Of a DNA stretch of 64,000 nucleotides, positions 62,475-64,000 are shown one piece after another. The notes below the pieces were generated by a model. The model made no database searches and was not told the DNA's origin. It was given only the letters and a program-made list of their open reading frames with translations. A program made the translations under genes and the position numbers. The first letter of the stretch is position 1, and each line of letters begins with the position of its first letter. Source of the DNA: Jacaranda mimosifolia (lineage: Eukaryota; Streptophyta; Magnoliopsida; Lamiales; Bignoniaceae); the NCBI GenBank assembly GCA_018894105.1, contig CM032117.1, forward strand, positions 33,646,501 to 33,710,500, given 5' to 3'.

Positions 62475-63400
62475 TGCCCAAGTGAGGTGCAAATGTGAAG
62501 AAATCAAGTACAATTATCCCGGATTAAGGTACAAAAGTTACTATGTCTCGAACAACATGAAAGAATGCTAATTTCACGCTAAATCACCTGCTTCATTGCC
62601 CAAGTGAGGTGCAAATGTGAAGAAATCAATCACAATTATCTTGGATTGAGGTACAAAAGTTAACTATGTCTCGGACAACATGCAAGAATGCTAATTTCAC
62701 GCTAAATCACCTGTTTCATTGCCCAAGTGATGTGCAAATGTGAAGAAATCAATTACAATTATCCTGGATTGAGGTACAAAAGTTAACTATGTCTCGGACA
62801 ACATGCAAGAATGCTAATTTCACGCTAAATCACCTGTTTCATTGCCTAAGTGAGGTGCAAATGTGAAGAAATCAAGTACAATTATCCCGGATTGAGGTAC
62901 AAAAGTTAACTATATCTCGGACAACATGCAAGAATGCTAATTTCATACTAAATCACCTGCTTCATTGCCCAAGTGAGGTGCAAATGTGAAGAAATCAAGT
63001 ACAATTATGTCGGGTTGAGGTACATAAGTTAACTATGTCTCAGACAACATGCAAGAATGCTAATTTCATACTAAATCACCTACTTCATTGCCCAAGTGAG
63101 GTGCAAATGTGAAGAAATCAAGTACAATTATCTTGGATTGAGGTACAAAAGTTACTATGTTTCGGACAACATGCAAGAATGCTAATTTCACGCTAAATCA
63201 CCTGCTTCATTGGCCAAGTGAGGTGCAAATGTGAAGAAATCAAGTACAATTATCCTGGATTGAGGTACAAAAGTTAACTATGTCTCGAACAACATTCAAC
63301 AATGCTAATTTCACGCTAAATCACGTACTTCATTACCCAAGTGAGGCGCAAATATGAAGAAATCAAGTACAATTATCCCGAATTTAGGTACAACAGTTAA
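62475..63400 (-). repeat. Array E' of MULE-2 (~122-bp unit, about 8 copies)
   Basis: The plus-strand unit is CCCAAGTGAGGTGCAAATGT, GAAGAAATCAAGTACAATTA, TCCCGGATTGAGGTACAAAA, then GTTAACTATGTCTCGGACAA, CATGCAAGAATGCTAATTTC and ACGCTAAATCACCTGCTTCATT. Starts fall about every 122-123 bp from 62,477. The copies are very alike, so the expansion is recent compared with the other arrays. Confidence 0.92.
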
Positions 63401-64000
63401 CTAGTTTACTGATTCTTTGCAAGTTCGACGATTATGCCCTGTTCTACCACACCTTTTACACTTAATTACACGTTTCTCAATCTGTGATAGAATCCTCTGT
63501 GTCCTTCTACGCCCAGGCTGAGATCGACAATCAGGTGCATGAATGACGTCATTATCATCTATAGGGAACATATGCATATCAAACGTAGGAATAGGGTTTA
63601 TAACTGCCTGGTATGCTTGTTGATACATCTCAACTCGGTAGTATTGATCGGTGAAGTCATACGGTGAAAGTGACTTTGACTCGATACAAGCACAAGCATG
63701 TATGCATAGTATTTTATCAATCTGCCATGCTCTGCACGAACAAACTTTTCTCTATAAATCTACAGCATACGATTTATCTTGCTCAATCACCTCAAAGCTG
63801 CAACCACTAGACATGACAACTTTTAAGTTACGAAAACGTATATGATTGATTGCCAACTTCTTCTCTTGCTTGGGACATAATTGACCAACCATTTTATGAG
63901 ATTCTTCTCATCTATCATGCATCATAACCATTATTTGTATGCGTATGTGATCAACCATGGCTGCAACTGGCATAAATCGGGATGGTTTAACCAATTATTC
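63401..64000 (-). pseudogene. MULE-2 transposase C-terminus (SWIM finger and zinc knuckle), partial
   Basis: Read on the minus strand, it carries VAAMVDHIRIQIMVMMHD and then the SWIM finger CSCRAWQIDKILCIHACA with all CxC...CxH ligands kept. DQYYRVEMYQQAYQAVINPI follows, then the zinc knuckle KCKRCGRTGHNRRTC and the stop at 63,401. In-frame stops after MMHDR and before RKVCSC mark it as broken, although it lacks the frameshift that spoils the SWIM finger in MULE-1. The catalytic core lies outside the window. Confidence 0.87.

Larger units (their letters stand above)
59060..64000 (-). mobile_element. MULE-2: inverted second copy of the giant MULE, truncated by window edge
   Basis: It begins GGTTAATTAGAAAAAAATTC and keeps the same terminal blocks as the right end of MULE-1. 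It then has, in mirrored order, the protease exon 1, array C, a stub of the DUF1985 exon, a deletion, array B, array E and the transposase C-terminus running off the right edge. About 5 kb of the protease gene is missing compared with MULE-1. The left arm and array A equivalent would lie outside the window. Confidence 0.88.

Noticed and set aside
62475..63400. Regular ~122-bp direct repeats considered as a CRISPR-like array
   Set aside because: The whole unit repeats with no unique spacers, and the context is a plant transposon.

Overview
The window is nuclear DNA of a flowering plant. It has long introns with GT-AG borders, plant gene families (class III HD-ZIP, plant ERMP1-type M28 peptidase), a Tat-type Ty3/gypsy retrotransposon with an antisense ORF, Mutator-like elements (MULEs), hAT MITEs, tRNA-derived SINEs and a decayed plastid-DNA insert. 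I cannot name the species from sequence alone; a eudicot is my guess.

Layout. (1) Positions 1-10,547, minus strand: a 13-exon gene for an endoplasmic-reticulum-type M28 metallopeptidase (ERMP1-like). It is complete at its N-terminus and runs off the left edge in its last exon. Its introns hold a MITE, a probable non-autonomous MULE and, near the 3' end, a SINE. (2) 11,373-11,480: a second SINE of the same family. (3) 11,734-18,664: a decayed, internally deleted LTR retrotransposon with both LTRs, gag and integrase remnants, an ~82-bp tandem array and a long broken antisense ORF. (4) 19,427-37,355: a giant (~17.9 kb) Mutator-like element. Its ends are inverted repeats. It carries a broken MuDR-type transposase gene (plus strand) and a broken DUF1985/Ulp1 (C48) protease gene (minus strand). 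Almost every non-coding stretch inside it, intronic or intergenic, is filled by a different minisatellite, and all of these share a GTAC core. (5) 38,205-57,024, minus strand: an 18-exon class III HD-ZIP gene, apparently intact (923 codons plus stop by my splicing). It has homeodomain, zipper, START and MEKHLA regions, but no recognisable miR165/166 site and a private array of nine 13-residue PEST-like repeats. Its 8.2-kb intron 9 holds a hAT MITE with a perfect 8-bp target duplication and a plastid trnI-trnA insert. (6) 59,060 to the right edge: a second copy of the same giant MULE in opposite orientation. It has lost most of its protease gene, and its minisatellites are expanded to different lengths.

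The two candidate host genes are ERMP1-like (ER membrane peptidase) and the HD-ZIP III regulator. They share a strand but show no sign of working together. The two MULE copies face each other across the HD-ZIP III gene with their protease-side ends. The most promising material for new biology is the HD-ZIP III paralogue freed from miR166 with its PEST-like array, and the minisatellite-filled MULE family.
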